From CAVUCH01 sp963739995 (GTDB lineage: Bacteria > Acidobacteriota > Vicinamibacteria > Vicinamibacterales > JAENWD01), in assembly GCA_963739995.1 (NCBI GenBank), contig CAVUCH010000020.1, forward strand, positions 98,205 to 162,204: a DNA stretch of 64,000 nt. The letters run 5' to 3'. The position numbers and the translations under genes were made by a program. The notes beneath the pieces were generated by a model. That model saw only the letters and a program-made list of their open reading frames with translations, searched no databases and was not told the DNA's origin. Each line of letters begins with the position of its first letter. The stretch's first letter is position 1. Positions 16,960 to 25,395 of the stretch are shown here, one piece after another.

Positions 16960-17217
16960 ACAGTCCCCCGGCTGATGCATGGCGTGGCGGACGAACCCGC
17001 CGCGTGTCACGCACCCTCCTGTCAGCGTGCTGAGGGAAGGAGACATCCGAAGCGACGCTGCCGGTGCGCTCCCCGCCGCTGCAGTCTTCGCGAAGCCGCG
17101 GACGCGGGCGGTGCGCACAATCTGGTATCCAAATCATCGTATCCAGCGAATTGCGACCAGTTCGCGGTCAGTCGTGTCCACACGGGCCTGTCGCATCCCT
17201 TGCACGCACGTCGGTCG
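16960..17217 (+). other. Intergenic stretch, no gene seen
   Basis: 258 bases between the transglycosylase stop and the comM start. An open frame continues upstream of comM through this stretch, but its predicted residues have no resemblance to ComM and are rich in Arg, Ala and Cys, so it is treated as noncoding. No clear promoter found. Confidence 0.4.
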
Positions 17218-18735
17218 ATGCTGGCGTGTGTCAGGACGGCCGCCGTGTTCGGCATCGAGGCCGTGACGGTCAACGTCGAAGTCGATGTCTCGTTCGGGCT
17301 CCCGATGTTCACGATGGTGGGCTTGCCCGACGCGAGCGTGCGGGAGAGCCGCGATCGCGTGCGCGCGGCCATCCGAAACTGCGGGTTCGAGTTTCCCTCC
17401 GAACGTGTCACGGTGAACCTGGCTCCGGCCGACGTGCGGAAGGCTGGCGCAGCTTTCGACGTGCCGATTGCGTTGGGCGTGCTCGCGGCCGCGGGCGTGG
17501 TCGAGTGCCGTGCCGTGGACGATGTGGTGCTGCTGGGGGAGCTCTCCCTCGACGGCGCCATCCAGGCTGCCCGCGGCGTGCTTCCGATCGCGGTGGCGGC
17601 CCGCGCGCAGGGCGTCACGACGCTCCTGCTGCCGGCGCCGAATGCGGCGGAGGCCGCTGTCGTTGACGGGCTGCGGATATGGCCGGTCACCTCGTTGACT
17701 GAAGCCGTGCGGGTGCTCAACGACCCGGCGACCGCCGACCGGCTGCCACGTGTGACGGTCCGCGCCGCACCGCCCGACCACCAGCCGGACCTCTCCGACG
17801 TGCGCGGCCAGGGTCTCGCCCGCCGCGCGCTCGAGATCGCCGCGGCCGGACGGCACCACCTGCTGCTGATTGGCCCTCCGGGCGGCGGCAAGACCATGCT
17901 GGCCCGGCGCGTGCCGGGGATCCTCCCGGCGCTCACATTCGACGAGTCGCTCGAGTCGAGCGCTATCCACTCCGTGGCCGGCACGCTGCCTTCAGGCGCC
18001 GGCCTGCTCGGCGCGCGCCCTTTCCGCGCGCCGCATCACACCATCTCCGACGTGGCGCTGGCCGGCGGCGGTACGCTCCCACGGCCGGGAGAGATCAGCC
18101 TGGCCCATAACGGCGTGCTGTTTCTCGACGAGATGCCGGAGTTCGACCGCCGGGCACTCGAAGTGCTGCGACAACCGCTCGAACTTGGAACGATGACCGT
18201 GGCACGCGCCGCGCGGACCGCCGTGTTCCCTGCACGATTCATGCTGGTGGGGGCGATGAACCCGTGCCCCTGCGGGCTTCGCGGGCATCCGGTGCGGGAG
18301 TGCCGCTGCACTCCGCTGCAGGTCTCGCGCTATTGCGGCCGCCTTTCCGGTCCACTCCGCGATCGCATCGACCTGATCGTCGAGGTGCCGGCTGTGTCAT
18401 CGGGAGCGCTCGCCGCCGCCGCGCCGGGAGAGCCGTCCGGGAGTGTCCGCGCGCGTGTGGAAGCGGCGCGCGCCATCCAGGCCGACCGGCACTCGCGCGG
18501 CGGGACGCGGGTGAACGCGGATCTCGATGGGCGCGGCCTGGCGCGCTGGTGCGCGCTCGGAAGCGCCGGTGCCGGTTTGCTCGCCGCTGCCGCCGAGCGG
18601 CTCGCGCTCAGCCCCCGCTCCTACGATCGCGTGCTGAAGGTCGCCCGGACGATCGCGGACCTCGCCGCGAGCGAACGGGTTGGCGAGGAGCATGTGGCCG
18701 AGGCGATCCAGTACCGCGGCGACATCCTCCCCTGA
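17218..18735 (+). CDS. comM: ComM/YifB-type AAA+ Mg-chelatase-like helicase
   Basis: 505 aa. The N-terminal LonC-like domain (AAVFGIEAVTVNVEVDVSFG; GLPDASVRESRDRVRAAI) is followed by an AAA+ Mg-chelatase core with Walker A GPPGGGKTMLAR, Walker B VLFLDEMPEF, and the zinc-type loop NPCPCG/CRC typical of YifB. ComM is a hexameric helicase that promotes branch migration during integration of transformed DNA. ATG 17218 gives the standard family length. Its occurrence near a pilus-like machine is compatible with natural transformation, but the two loci are 6 kb apart and transcribed separately. Confidence 0.93.
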   Translation: MLACVRTAAVFGIEAVTVNVEVDVSFGLPMFTMVGLPDASVRESRDRVRAAIRNCGFEFPSERVTVNLAPADVRKAGAAFDVPIALGVLAAAGVVECRAVDDVVLLGELSLDGAIQAARGVLPIAVAARAQGVTTLLLPAPNAAEAAVVDGLRIWPVTSLTEAVRVLNDPATADRLPRVTVRAAPPDHQPDLSDVRGQGLARRALEIAAAGRHHLLLIGPPGGGKTMLARRVPGILPALTFDESLESSAIHSVAGTLPSGAGLLGARPFRAPHHTISDVALAGGGTLPRPGEISLAHNGVLFLDEMPEFDRRALEVLRQPLELGTMTVARAARTAVFPARFMLVGAMNPCPCGLRGHPVRECRCTPLQVSRYCGRLSGPLRDRIDLIVEVPAVSSGALAAAAPGEPSGSVRARVEAARAIQADRHSRGGTRVNADLDGRGLARWCALGSAGAGLLAAAAERLALSPRSYDRVLKVARTIADLAASERVGEEHVAEAIQYRGDILP

Positions 18736-18878
18736 CGGGCGCTTCGCCCTACGTTCGCCCGACACGCGCCGCCTGCTTTCCTTCGCAGTTCCGGGGGTGG
18801 TAAAGTTCGCGCCACACGTCCGGGGCCGTCGCAGCGACGGTCCGCACCTTCAGTCGCTGATCGACCGATCCTGCACCA

Positions 18879-19814
18879 TTGCCACGCCGCCTCCGTCGCG
18901 CCGCCCGACGCTACACGATCGTTCTTGCCGATAGGCACACGGGCGTCTACCGCCGTTTCTGCATCAATCCGAAGCCGGTCATCGGCGCAGTGCTGGCGCT
19001 GTTCGCACTGCCGGTGCTCGTCGGACTCGGGTTGCGCTGGAGCGCGCACGCGGAAATCGCGCAGCTGCAGACCGCGGCTGACGTGCTGGAGGTGGAGAAC
19101 CGCAGCTACCGGGCTGCGACCGGCGAGCTCACGGCGCAACTGCAGTCGCTGCAGACGGCTGTCACGCAGCTTGGTGAGGGCGCCGCGATCGACCCCAAGG
19201 TCCAGCGCGCCATCGAGCGGCTGCCCGCCATCGTCAAATCGCGCGCTGCGGGCGGCCCGCCTCCGGCAACAGCGAAGAGCGCACCGCAAGTGTTCCTTCC
19301 CGGCTTCAATGTTCCCGAAGATACGTTCGGGGTTCTGCGGGACCTGCTCTACAGACTCGAGGGGCGCCTCAGGACGGTTCAGGCTGGCGTCGAGCGACGG
19401 CAGGCGCTGGCGGCCGCGACCCCGACGATCTGGCCTGCCCAGGGGTGGCTCACCGACGCGTTCGGCAAGCGAAGCGACCCTGTCACGGGCGAGGACGCAT
19501 TCCACAGCGGCCTCGACATCTCGGCCGACCGCGGACAGCCGGTCTATGCCACCGCCGACGGTACGGTGAGGGCGGCCGGACTTGCGGGCGCCTACGGGAA
19601 CATGATCGCCATCGATCACGGCTTCGGACTCGCAACCCGCTACGCGCACCTGCAAGCGTTCAAGGTGGAGCCAGGTGAGGCCGTCCGCCGCGGCGACATC
19701 ATCGGCTTCGTGGGCTCGACCGGCCGCTCCACCGGCGATCACGTCCATTACGAGGTGCTGGCCAACGGGCAGACACTGAACCCGCTCCGCTTCCTCCTCG
19801 AACGCGCACGCTAG
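18879..19814 (+). CDS. M23 family metallopeptidase with membrane anchor and coiled coil
   Basis: 311 aa. A basic N-terminus, a transmembrane helix (about 34-52, IGAVLALFALPVLVGLGL), a coiled coil (about 60-110, AQLQTAADVLEVENRSYRAA) and a C-terminal M23/LytM domain (about 190-305). Zinc ligands are visible in FHSGLDISAD and DHVHYEV, with the GNMIAIDHG and GRSTGDHVHYE family motifs, so the enzyme looks active against peptide crosslinks in peptidoglycan, like EnvC/NlpD-related or MepM-type proteins. It starts at TTG 18879; no better ATG keeps the basic N-terminus. Confidence 0.9.
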   Translation: MPRRLRRAARRYTIVLADRHTGVYRRFCINPKPVIGAVLALFALPVLVGLGLRWSAHAEIAQLQTAADVLEVENRSYRAATGELTAQLQSLQTAVTQLGEGAAIDPKVQRAIERLPAIVKSRAAGGPPPATAKSAPQVFLPGFNVPEDTFGVLRDLLYRLEGRLRTVQAGVERRQALAAATPTIWPAQGWLTDAFGKRSDPVTGEDAFHSGLDISADRGQPVYATADGTVRAAGLAGAYGNMIAIDHGFGLATRYAHLQAFKVEPGEAVRRGDIIGFVGSTGRSTGDHVHYEVLANGQTLNPLRFLLERAR

Positions 19815-20043
19815 TCTAACCTAGTGTCCTGACCAGAGATTCTTGCCGAAAGTTCCCAACGGCCGCGCCCGCCTGGCAAGGCGGGAGGAGCCACCCGTGG
19901 TGAAAGTCGGCCTGCACCATCGCGCCTGGCGGCATTTGCGACTCCCTCGCATATTTCCCGATCGTGTCGGTCGTCTCGCCCGGCCAACCGGCCAACCCCG
20001 CCTCCCCCGGGACCGCAGACATTCATCACGGGCTGCCGGCCGT
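19815..20043. other. Intergenic stretch before secA, no intact gene
   Basis: About 230 bases. A minus-strand open frame (20022-19816) has a non-random composition (DTIGKYARESQMPPGAMVQ; NFRQESLVRTLG) and might be a degraded element, but it lacks a start context and matches nothing I recognise. The secA promoter lies just after it. Confidence 0.3.
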
Positions 20044-20073
20044 TTGACCCGTCCGCTCGCGCTTCGCTACAAT
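20044..20073 (+). promoter_or_regulatory. Sigma70-type promoter of secA
   Basis: TTGACC (20044-20049) and TACAAT (20068-20073) with an 18-base spacer, 37 bases before the secA start. This is one of the best matches to the vegetative promoter consensus in the window. Confidence 0.6.
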
Positions 20074-20110
20074 CAGTGGATTATCCGGGTCCACTGAGCC
20101 TCACCATTCC

Positions 20111-23026
20111 ATGCTCGGCACTCTCCTCGCAAAGGTCTTCGGCACGCAGAACGAGCGCGAGCTGAAGGCCATCCGACCGCTCGTCGAACAGATAAACGCC
20201 CTGGAATCGTCGATCGAAGTGCTCTCCGACGAGGACCTCCGGGCAAAGACGGCCGAGTTCCGCGCGCGTGTCGTTGACGGAGCCACGGTCGATGATCTCT
20301 TGCCCGAGGCCTTCGCCGTGGTACGTGAGGCGGGGCGCCGCGTGCTGAACATGCGGCACTTCGACGTTCAGCTCATCGGCGGTGTGATCCTCCACCGCGG
20401 CACCATCGCGGAGATGAAGACCGGCGAGGGCAAGACGCTCGTGGCCACGCTGCCAGCCTACCTCAACGCGCTCGCGGGCAAGGGCGTACACGTCGTCACA
20501 GTCAACGATTACCTGGCCCGCCGCGACTCCGAGTGGATGGGCAAGATCTACCGTTTCCTGGGGATGAGCGTCGGCGTCATCCAGCACGACCTCAACGACC
20601 AGGAGCGGCAGGTCGCCTACGGGTGCGACATCACGTACGGCACGAACAACGAGTTCGGGTTCGACTACCTGCGCGACAACATGAAGTTCGAGTTGTCCCA
20701 TTACGTGCAGCGCGGGCATCACTACGCGATCGTCGACGAAGTAGACAGCATCCTCATCGACGAGGCCCGCACGCCGCTCATCATCTCCGGTCCCGCGGAA
20801 GAATCGACCGACTTGTATTACGAGGTGGACCGCATCATTCCGCGGCTCAAACCTGGTGCGGTCACGCGCGGCGACACCAAGGGTGAAGACCGCGAGCGCC
20901 TCGAAGCGACCGGCGACTACATTGTCGACGAGAAGCACAAGACCGTCTCTCTGACCGAGAGCGGCATGGCGGCGGCCGAGAAGCTGCTCGCGCACCGGCT
21001 CAATCCCGGCGGGCTGTACGACCCGGCGAACATGCCCCTGCTCCACCACGTCAACCAGGCGCTGCGTGCCCACACGCTCTTCCGCCTCGACGTGGACTAC
21101 ATGATCAAGGACGGTGCGGTCGTCATCGTCGACGAGTTCACCGGGCGCCTGATGCCCGGCCGCCGCTGGAGCGACGGCCTGCACCAGGCCGTTGAAGCCA
21201 AGGAGAAGGTGAAGATCGAGCGGGAGAACCAGACGCTCGCGACCATCACCTTCCAGAATTACTTCCGCAAGTACAAGAAGCTCGCCGGCATGACCGGCAC
21301 GGCCGAAACGGAGGCCGAGGAGTTCGGGAAGATCTACAAGCTCGATGTGAGCGTCGTTCCGACGAACCGGGAGCTGCGGCGAGTCGAAGAGCCTGATCTC
21401 ATCTACCGCACTGAGGCGGAGAAGTACGAAGCCATCGTCGGCGACATCCTCGAGAAGCAGCAGCAGGGACGGCCCGTGCTGGTCGGCACCGTGTCGATCG
21501 AGAAGTCCGAACGCCTCTCCACAATGCTCAAGCGTCGCGGCATCAAGCACGTCGTGCTGAACGCCAAGTACCACGCGCAGGAAGCCGAGATCGTCGCGCA
21601 GGCGGGCCGCAAGGACGCGGTCACGATTGCGACCAACATGGCCGGCCGCGGCACCGACATCCTGCTCGGCGGCAACGCCGAGTACATGGCGCGGCAACAG
21701 AGCCTGAGCGAGGAGGTGGCAGAGAAGCTGCCGGGCGGCGAGGCCCGATTCGTGGACGACGAGCAGTTCGTCTACTTCTTCCACATCGACCACTTCTACA
21801 GGGCGCCGCGGCCCGACTGGGAGCGGATCTACGGGTTCTTCCGTCGCCAGACCGAGGCTGAGCACGACGAGGTCGTGCAGATTGGCGGCCTGCACATCCT
21901 CGGCACCGAGCGGCACGAAGCGCGGCGCATCGACAATCAGCTGCGCGGCCGTGCCGGCCGGCAGGGCGATCCAGGCTCATCGCGCTTCTATCTCTCGCTC
22001 GAAGACGACCTGATGCGGATCTTCGGATCCGATCGCATCTCAGGGCTCATGCAGCGCCTCGGCATGGAGGAAGGCGTGCCGATCGAGCACAAGATGGTGA
22101 CGCGCGCGATCGAGCGTGCGCAGAAGCAGGTCGAAGCTCAGAACTTTTCGGTCCGCAAGCACCTGCTGGAGTACGACGACGTGATGAACAAGCAGCGCGA
22201 GAGCATCTACGCGCTGCGGCGGGAAGTGCTCGAGGGCCAGGTCCGGATCGACGAAGATGAGACGGTCGACACGCGCGGCTACGTGATGGGGCTCGCCGAA
22301 GACCTGCTCGACGAGATCGTCGAGCGGTACATCGGCCGCGAGACCGACGTCGACGCCTGGGATGTGCCTGCCTACAAGCAGGAGATCACCCGCGTCTTCG
22401 GGTTCGCGCAGGAGGATTTCGCTGGTATCGACTTCGGCGGCAGCACCGACGAGATCCAGGATGCCACATGGACGCGAATCAAGGCGGATTACGAGCAGAA
22501 GGAGGCCCTGGTCGGCCGCGAGCTGCTGCAGCGCGTCGAGCGCGACCTCATGTTGCAGATCGTCGACGGTCAGTGGAAGGACCACCTGTACAGCCTCGAC
22601 CACCTCAAGGAGGGTATCGGGCTGCGCGGCTACGGCCAGCGCGATCCGCTCGTCGAGTACAAGCGCGAGAGCTTCGAATTGTTCCAGGCCATGCGCGCGC
22701 GTGTCGACGAGGACATCGTGCGGCACTTGTGGTGGCTCCGCGCCATGCCCGCCGACCAGCAGGCCGATGCGGCCGCACACCAGCCGGCGGCACGCCGCAG
22801 CCAGCCGCTGATCCTGAACGAGCCGGGCGAGCAGGCGCGAATGCCAGCCAGGGCGCCCGCACGGCAGCCCGCTCCGAGCCCGTTCGCCCCGAGGCCCGCG
22901 CGCACCGGCGGCGACGACGTCGTCAAGACCATCCGTCACGACGGCGCGAAGGTCGGCCGCAACGATCCGTGCCCGTGCGGCAGCGGGAGGAAGTACAAGA
23001 AGTGCCATGGAGCGTCGGTGAGCTGA
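20111..23026 (+). CDS. secA: Preprotein translocase ATPase SecA
   Basis: 971 aa motor that drives proteins through SecYEG. The DEAD-like core has Walker A MKTGEGKTLVA, DEVDSILIDEARTPLIISG, and the ATNMAGRGTDI and GRAGRQGDPGSSRFYLS helicase motifs. The helical scaffold and wing domains follow (SVRKHLLEYDDVMNKQRE; LQIVDGQWKDHLYSLDHLKE). A linker leads to a C-terminal SEC-C zinc motif (NDPCPCGSGRKYKKCHG) that binds SecB and lipids. Length and domain order are normal for the long SecA form. A hairpin terminator follows 44 bases after the stop. Confidence 0.98.
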   Translation: MLGTLLAKVFGTQNERELKAIRPLVEQINALESSIEVLSDEDLRAKTAEFRARVVDGATVDDLLPEAFAVVREAGRRVLNMRHFDVQLIGGVILHRGTIAEMKTGEGKTLVATLPAYLNALAGKGVHVVTVNDYLARRDSEWMGKIYRFLGMSVGVIQHDLNDQERQVAYGCDITYGTNNEFGFDYLRDNMKFELSHYVQRGHHYAIVDEVDSILIDEARTPLIISGPAEESTDLYYEVDRIIPRLKPGAVTRGDTKGEDRERLEATGDYIVDEKHKTVSLTESGMAAAEKLLAHRLNPGGLYDPANMPLLHHVNQALRAHTLFRLDVDYMIKDGAVVIVDEFTGRLMPGRRWSDGLHQAVEAKEKVKIERENQTLATITFQNYFRKYKKLAGMTGTAETEAEEFGKIYKLDVSVVPTNRELRRVEEPDLIYRTEAEKYEAIVGDILEKQQQGRPVLVGTVSIEKSERLSTMLKRRGIKHVVLNAKYHAQEAEIVAQAGRKDAVTIATNMAGRGTDILLGGNAEYMARQQSLSEEVAEKLPGGEARFVDDEQFVYFFHIDHFYRAPRPDWERIYGFFRRQTEAEHDEVVQIGGLHILGTERHEARRIDNQLRGRAGRQGDPGSSRFYLSLEDDLMRIFGSDRISGLMQRLGMEEGVPIEHKMVTRAIERAQKQVEAQNFSVRKHLLEYDDVMNKQRESIYALRREVLEGQVRIDEDETVDTRGYVMGLAEDLLDEIVERYIGRETDVDAWDVPAYKQEITRVFGFAQEDFAGIDFGGSTDEIQDATWTRIKADYEQKEALVGRELLQRVERDLMLQIVDGQWKDHLYSLDHLKEGIGLRGYGQRDPLVEYKRESFELFQAMRARVDEDIVRHLWWLRAMPADQQADAAAHQPAARRSQPLILNEPGEQARMPARAPARQPAPSPFAPRPARTGGDDVVKTIRHDGAKVGRNDPCPCGSGRKYKKCHGASVS

Positions 23027-23070
23027 TGCATCTGAGACGGCACGGCTCGCACGACCCTCTCAACCTGTTC

Positions 23071-23094
23071 CGGCCGACTTCTGTCGGCCGTTTT
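23071..23094 (+). terminator. Rho-independent terminator after secA
   Basis: Perfect 8-bp stem CGGCCGAC / GTCGGCCG with a TTCT loop, directly followed by TTTT. It lies 44 bases beyond the secA stop and before guaB, so the two genes are probably separate units. Confidence 0.75.
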
Positions 23095-23145
23095 CATATG
23101 CCCCGCCGACGGGCCTCGCTGTCTGACGTTGCTGGACGGTAATCC

Positions 23146-24666
23146 ATGGTGCTCAAGATTGAGAGTCCCGCGGTGGTCAGGCTCGACCAGACCATTGTCA
23201 CCGCGCTCACCTTCGACGACGTGCTGCTCGTGCCGCAGCATTCGCAGGTGGTGCCGACCCAGGTGGACGTGTCCACCCGCTTCTCACGCAACATCCGCCT
23301 GAACGTGCCGCTCGTCAGCGCGGCGATGGACACCGTCACCGAGTCGCGGCTGGCGATTGCGATGGCGCAGCACGGTGCGCTCGGCGTGATCCACAAGAAC
23401 ATGTCGATCGAGGAGCAGGCTTCCGAGGTCGACCGGGTGAAGCGCTCCGAGAGCGGCATGATCGTCAACCCGGTCACACTCTCGCCGCGCGAGCGCATCT
23501 TCGAGGCGCTCGAGCTCATGAAGAAGTACCGGATCTCGGGCGTACCGATCACCGACGACGGCTCGAAGGAAGGGCGGCTCGTGGGCATCCTCACGAACCG
23601 GGACCTGCGGTTCGAAACCAACCTGCAGCGGCTGATCGCGGAGGTCATGACGAAGGAGCACCTGGTCACGGTGCCCGTCGGGACCACGCTCGAGGAGGCG
23701 CGCGAGATCCTGCACCAGCACAAAGTCGAAAAGCTGCTCGTGGTGGATCAGGCGTTCAGGCTGAAGGGCCTGATCACTGTCAAGGACATCCAAAAGGCCG
23801 TCAAGTATCCGAACGCGTGCAAGGACTCGCTGGGACGGCTGCGCGTCGCGGCAGCCATCGGCGTGGCGCGTGACACGATGGAACGCGCGGAGGCGCTGAT
23901 CACGGCCCACGTGGACGCGCTGGTGATCGACACCGCGCATGGCCACTCGCAGGGCGTGCTCGATACGGTTCGCCGTGTTCGCCGGCAGTTCAAGGACGTC
24001 GACGTGATTGCCGGGAACGTGGCCACGGCCGAAGCGACCGAGGCGCTGATCGAACTCGGCGTGGACGCGGTGAAGGTGGGCATCGGGGCCGGGTCAATCT
24101 GCACGACGCGCATCATCGCGGGCGTCGGCGTACCGATGATCTCCTCGATTCTCGAGTGCGCCCAGGCGGCGGCCCGCCATGACGTGCCGGTGATTGCCGA
24201 TGGCGGCATCCGTTTCTCCGGCGACGTGACGAAGGCCATTGCCGTCGGCGCGAGCTGCACGATGATCGGCAACCTGTTCGCGGGCACCGACGAGAGCCCC
24301 GGCGAGATGATCATTTACCAGGGCCGCAGCTTCAAGGAGTACCGCGGTATGGGTTCGATCGGCGCCATGCGGCGCGGCAGCCGCGACCGGTACTTCCAGG
24401 ACGAATTCGATTTGGACGGCGGCGGCAGCGACAAGCTGGTGCCCGAAGGCATCGAGGGCCGCGTGCAGCACAAGGGGCCGGTTGCGGTCATGGTGCATCA
24501 GCTGGTGGGCGGCTTGCGCGCCGGCATGGGCTACTGCGGCGCCTCCACCATCCCGGCGTTGCAGCGGGACCCCCGGTTCGTCCGGATCACGCCCGCCGGC
24601 GTCCGCGAGAGCCATGTGCATGACGTCGTGATCACCAAGGAAGCGCCGAACTACCGATCGGAGTAG
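23146..24666 (+). CDS. guaB: Inosine-5'-monophosphate dehydrogenase
   Basis: 506 aa. Oxidises IMP to XMP with NAD+, the committed step to GMP. The TIM barrel is interrupted by two CBS domains (about 105-230). The active-site loop has the catalytic Cys in GIGAGSICTTRIIAGVGVP, and the flap and substrate loops are visible as YRGMGSIGAMRRGS and VPEGIEGRVQHKGPV. The N-terminus TFDDVLLVPQHSQV is the family signature. ATG 23146 gives normal length. It ends 11 bases before a palindromic repeat. Confidence 0.97.
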   Translation: MVLKIESPAVVRLDQTIVTALTFDDVLLVPQHSQVVPTQVDVSTRFSRNIRLNVPLVSAAMDTVTESRLAIAMAQHGALGVIHKNMSIEEQASEVDRVKRSESGMIVNPVTLSPRERIFEALELMKKYRISGVPITDDGSKEGRLVGILTNRDLRFETNLQRLIAEVMTKEHLVTVPVGTTLEEAREILHQHKVEKLLVVDQAFRLKGLITVKDIQKAVKYPNACKDSLGRLRVAAAIGVARDTMERAEALITAHVDALVIDTAHGHSQGVLDTVRRVRRQFKDVDVIAGNVATAEATEALIELGVDAVKVGIGAGSICTTRIIAGVGVPMISSILECAQAAARHDVPVIADGGIRFSGDVTKAIAVGASCTMIGNLFAGTDESPGEMIIYQGRSFKEYRGMGSIGAMRRGSRDRYFQDEFDLDGGGSDKLVPEGIEGRVQHKGPVAVMVHQLVGGLRAGMGYCGASTIPALQRDPRFVRITPAGVRESHVHDVVITKEAPNYRSE

Positions 24667-24677
24667 TCGCCGGGACG

Positions 24678-24752
24678 GTGTAGCGCCCGACTTCAGTCGG
24701 GCAACTCTGTTTTGGACTTCGCCACTCGCCCGACTGAAATTGGGCGCTGTAC
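24678..24752. repeat. Palindromic repeat between guaB and tsaE
   Basis: Two arms of about 25 bases in inverted orientation (24678-24702 and 24728-24752). Each arm is itself a palindrome: GCGCCCGACTTCAGTCGGGC and GCCCGACTGAAATTGGGCGC, differing at two positions when one is inverted. The layout resembles a REP doublet (REPIN/BIME). A related half-copy is at 29581-29603. Confidence 0.7.
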
Positions 24753-24777
24753 CGACCTGCTTCCTGTCATTCTCCCC

Positions 24778-25215
24778 GTGATCATCGACAGCACTTCCGA
24801 GTACGACACCATCGACGCCGGTCGGGTTCTGGCGCGAGGTCTTACCGCCGGAGATGTGCTGCTGCTCTACGGCGAACTCGGCGCGGGCAAGACCGCCTTC
24901 GTACGCGGTCTCGCGAGCGGCCTCGGCGTACCCCACGACGAGGTCAGCAGCCCGACGTTCACGCTGGTGCAGGAGTACCGCGGCGGACGCCTGACGTTGT
25001 TCCACGCGGATCTGTATCGCCTCACCCCCGCCGAAGCAGCGGACCTCGGGCTCCACGATATCGGCGAAGACGGCGTGCTCGCCATCGAATGGGCCGACCG
25101 CCTGACGGGCCCTCCCTCCCCCACCGTCATCATTCGCATCGACACCCTCGGTGCGGATCGGCGGCGGATTGCCATCACCGGTTCGAACGACGACTGGGCG
25201 GTCGGCCGGGACTGA
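24778..25215 (+). CDS. tsaE: tRNA threonylcarbamoyladenosine biosynthesis ATPase TsaE
   Basis: 145 aa. ATPase partner of TsaB-TsaD in making the t6A modification of ANN-decoding tRNAs. Walker A is YGELGAGKTAFVRG, followed by the family motifs SPTFTLVQEY, FHADLYRL and AIEWADRL. GTG 24778 is preferred because the longer in-frame reading upstream would translate the palindromic repeat and has no TsaE similarity. The last codons and the stop lie inside the first hairpin of the next palindromic element. Confidence 0.93.
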   Translation: MIIDSTSEYDTIDAGRVLARGLTAGDVLLLYGELGAGKTAFVRGLASGLGVPHDEVSSPTFTLVQEYRGGRLTLFHADLYRLTPAEAADLGLHDIGEDGVLAIEWADRLTGPPSPTVIIRIDTLGADRRRIAITGSNDDWAVGRD

Positions 25216-25277
25216 CGTCCCGGCCCCACACCAGACAGCCGTTGACGATGTGGGGCCGGGGCCGAAGCGCCCCGGCC
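25204..25277. repeat. Three-stem palindromic element at the 3' end of tsaE
   Basis: Hairpin 1, GGCCGGGAC-TGAC-GTCCCGGCC (25204-25225), contains the tsaE stop codon. Hairpin 3, GGCCGGGGC-CGAAGC-GCCCCGGCC, spans 25254-25277. A central pair, GGCCCCACA (25222-25230) with TGTGGGGCC (25249-25257), brings them together. The TGTGG head plus a GC-rich stem is shared with the element at 29.5 kb. It could also act as an RNA stabiliser or terminator for tsaE. Confidence 0.65.
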
Positions 25278-25395
25278 GGACAATGTCACAATGCCGCCCA
25301 CGGAGTGGTCTCGTCGTCTGGGTCCGGTTTGAACCAGACATCGCCTGGAGCCTGGAGCCTGAAGCCCGGAACCAACGATCGTCTCAGAGGTGCCC

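Noticed and set aside
19816..20022. Minus-strand ORF before secA with a protein-like composition
   Set aside because: No start context, no recognisable domain, and the secA promoter follows directly; could at most be a relic.
20081..21916. Long ORF antisense to secA (611 codons)
   Set aside because: Typical high-GC shadow frame with Val/Asp/His/Arg repeats and no domain; secA is certain.
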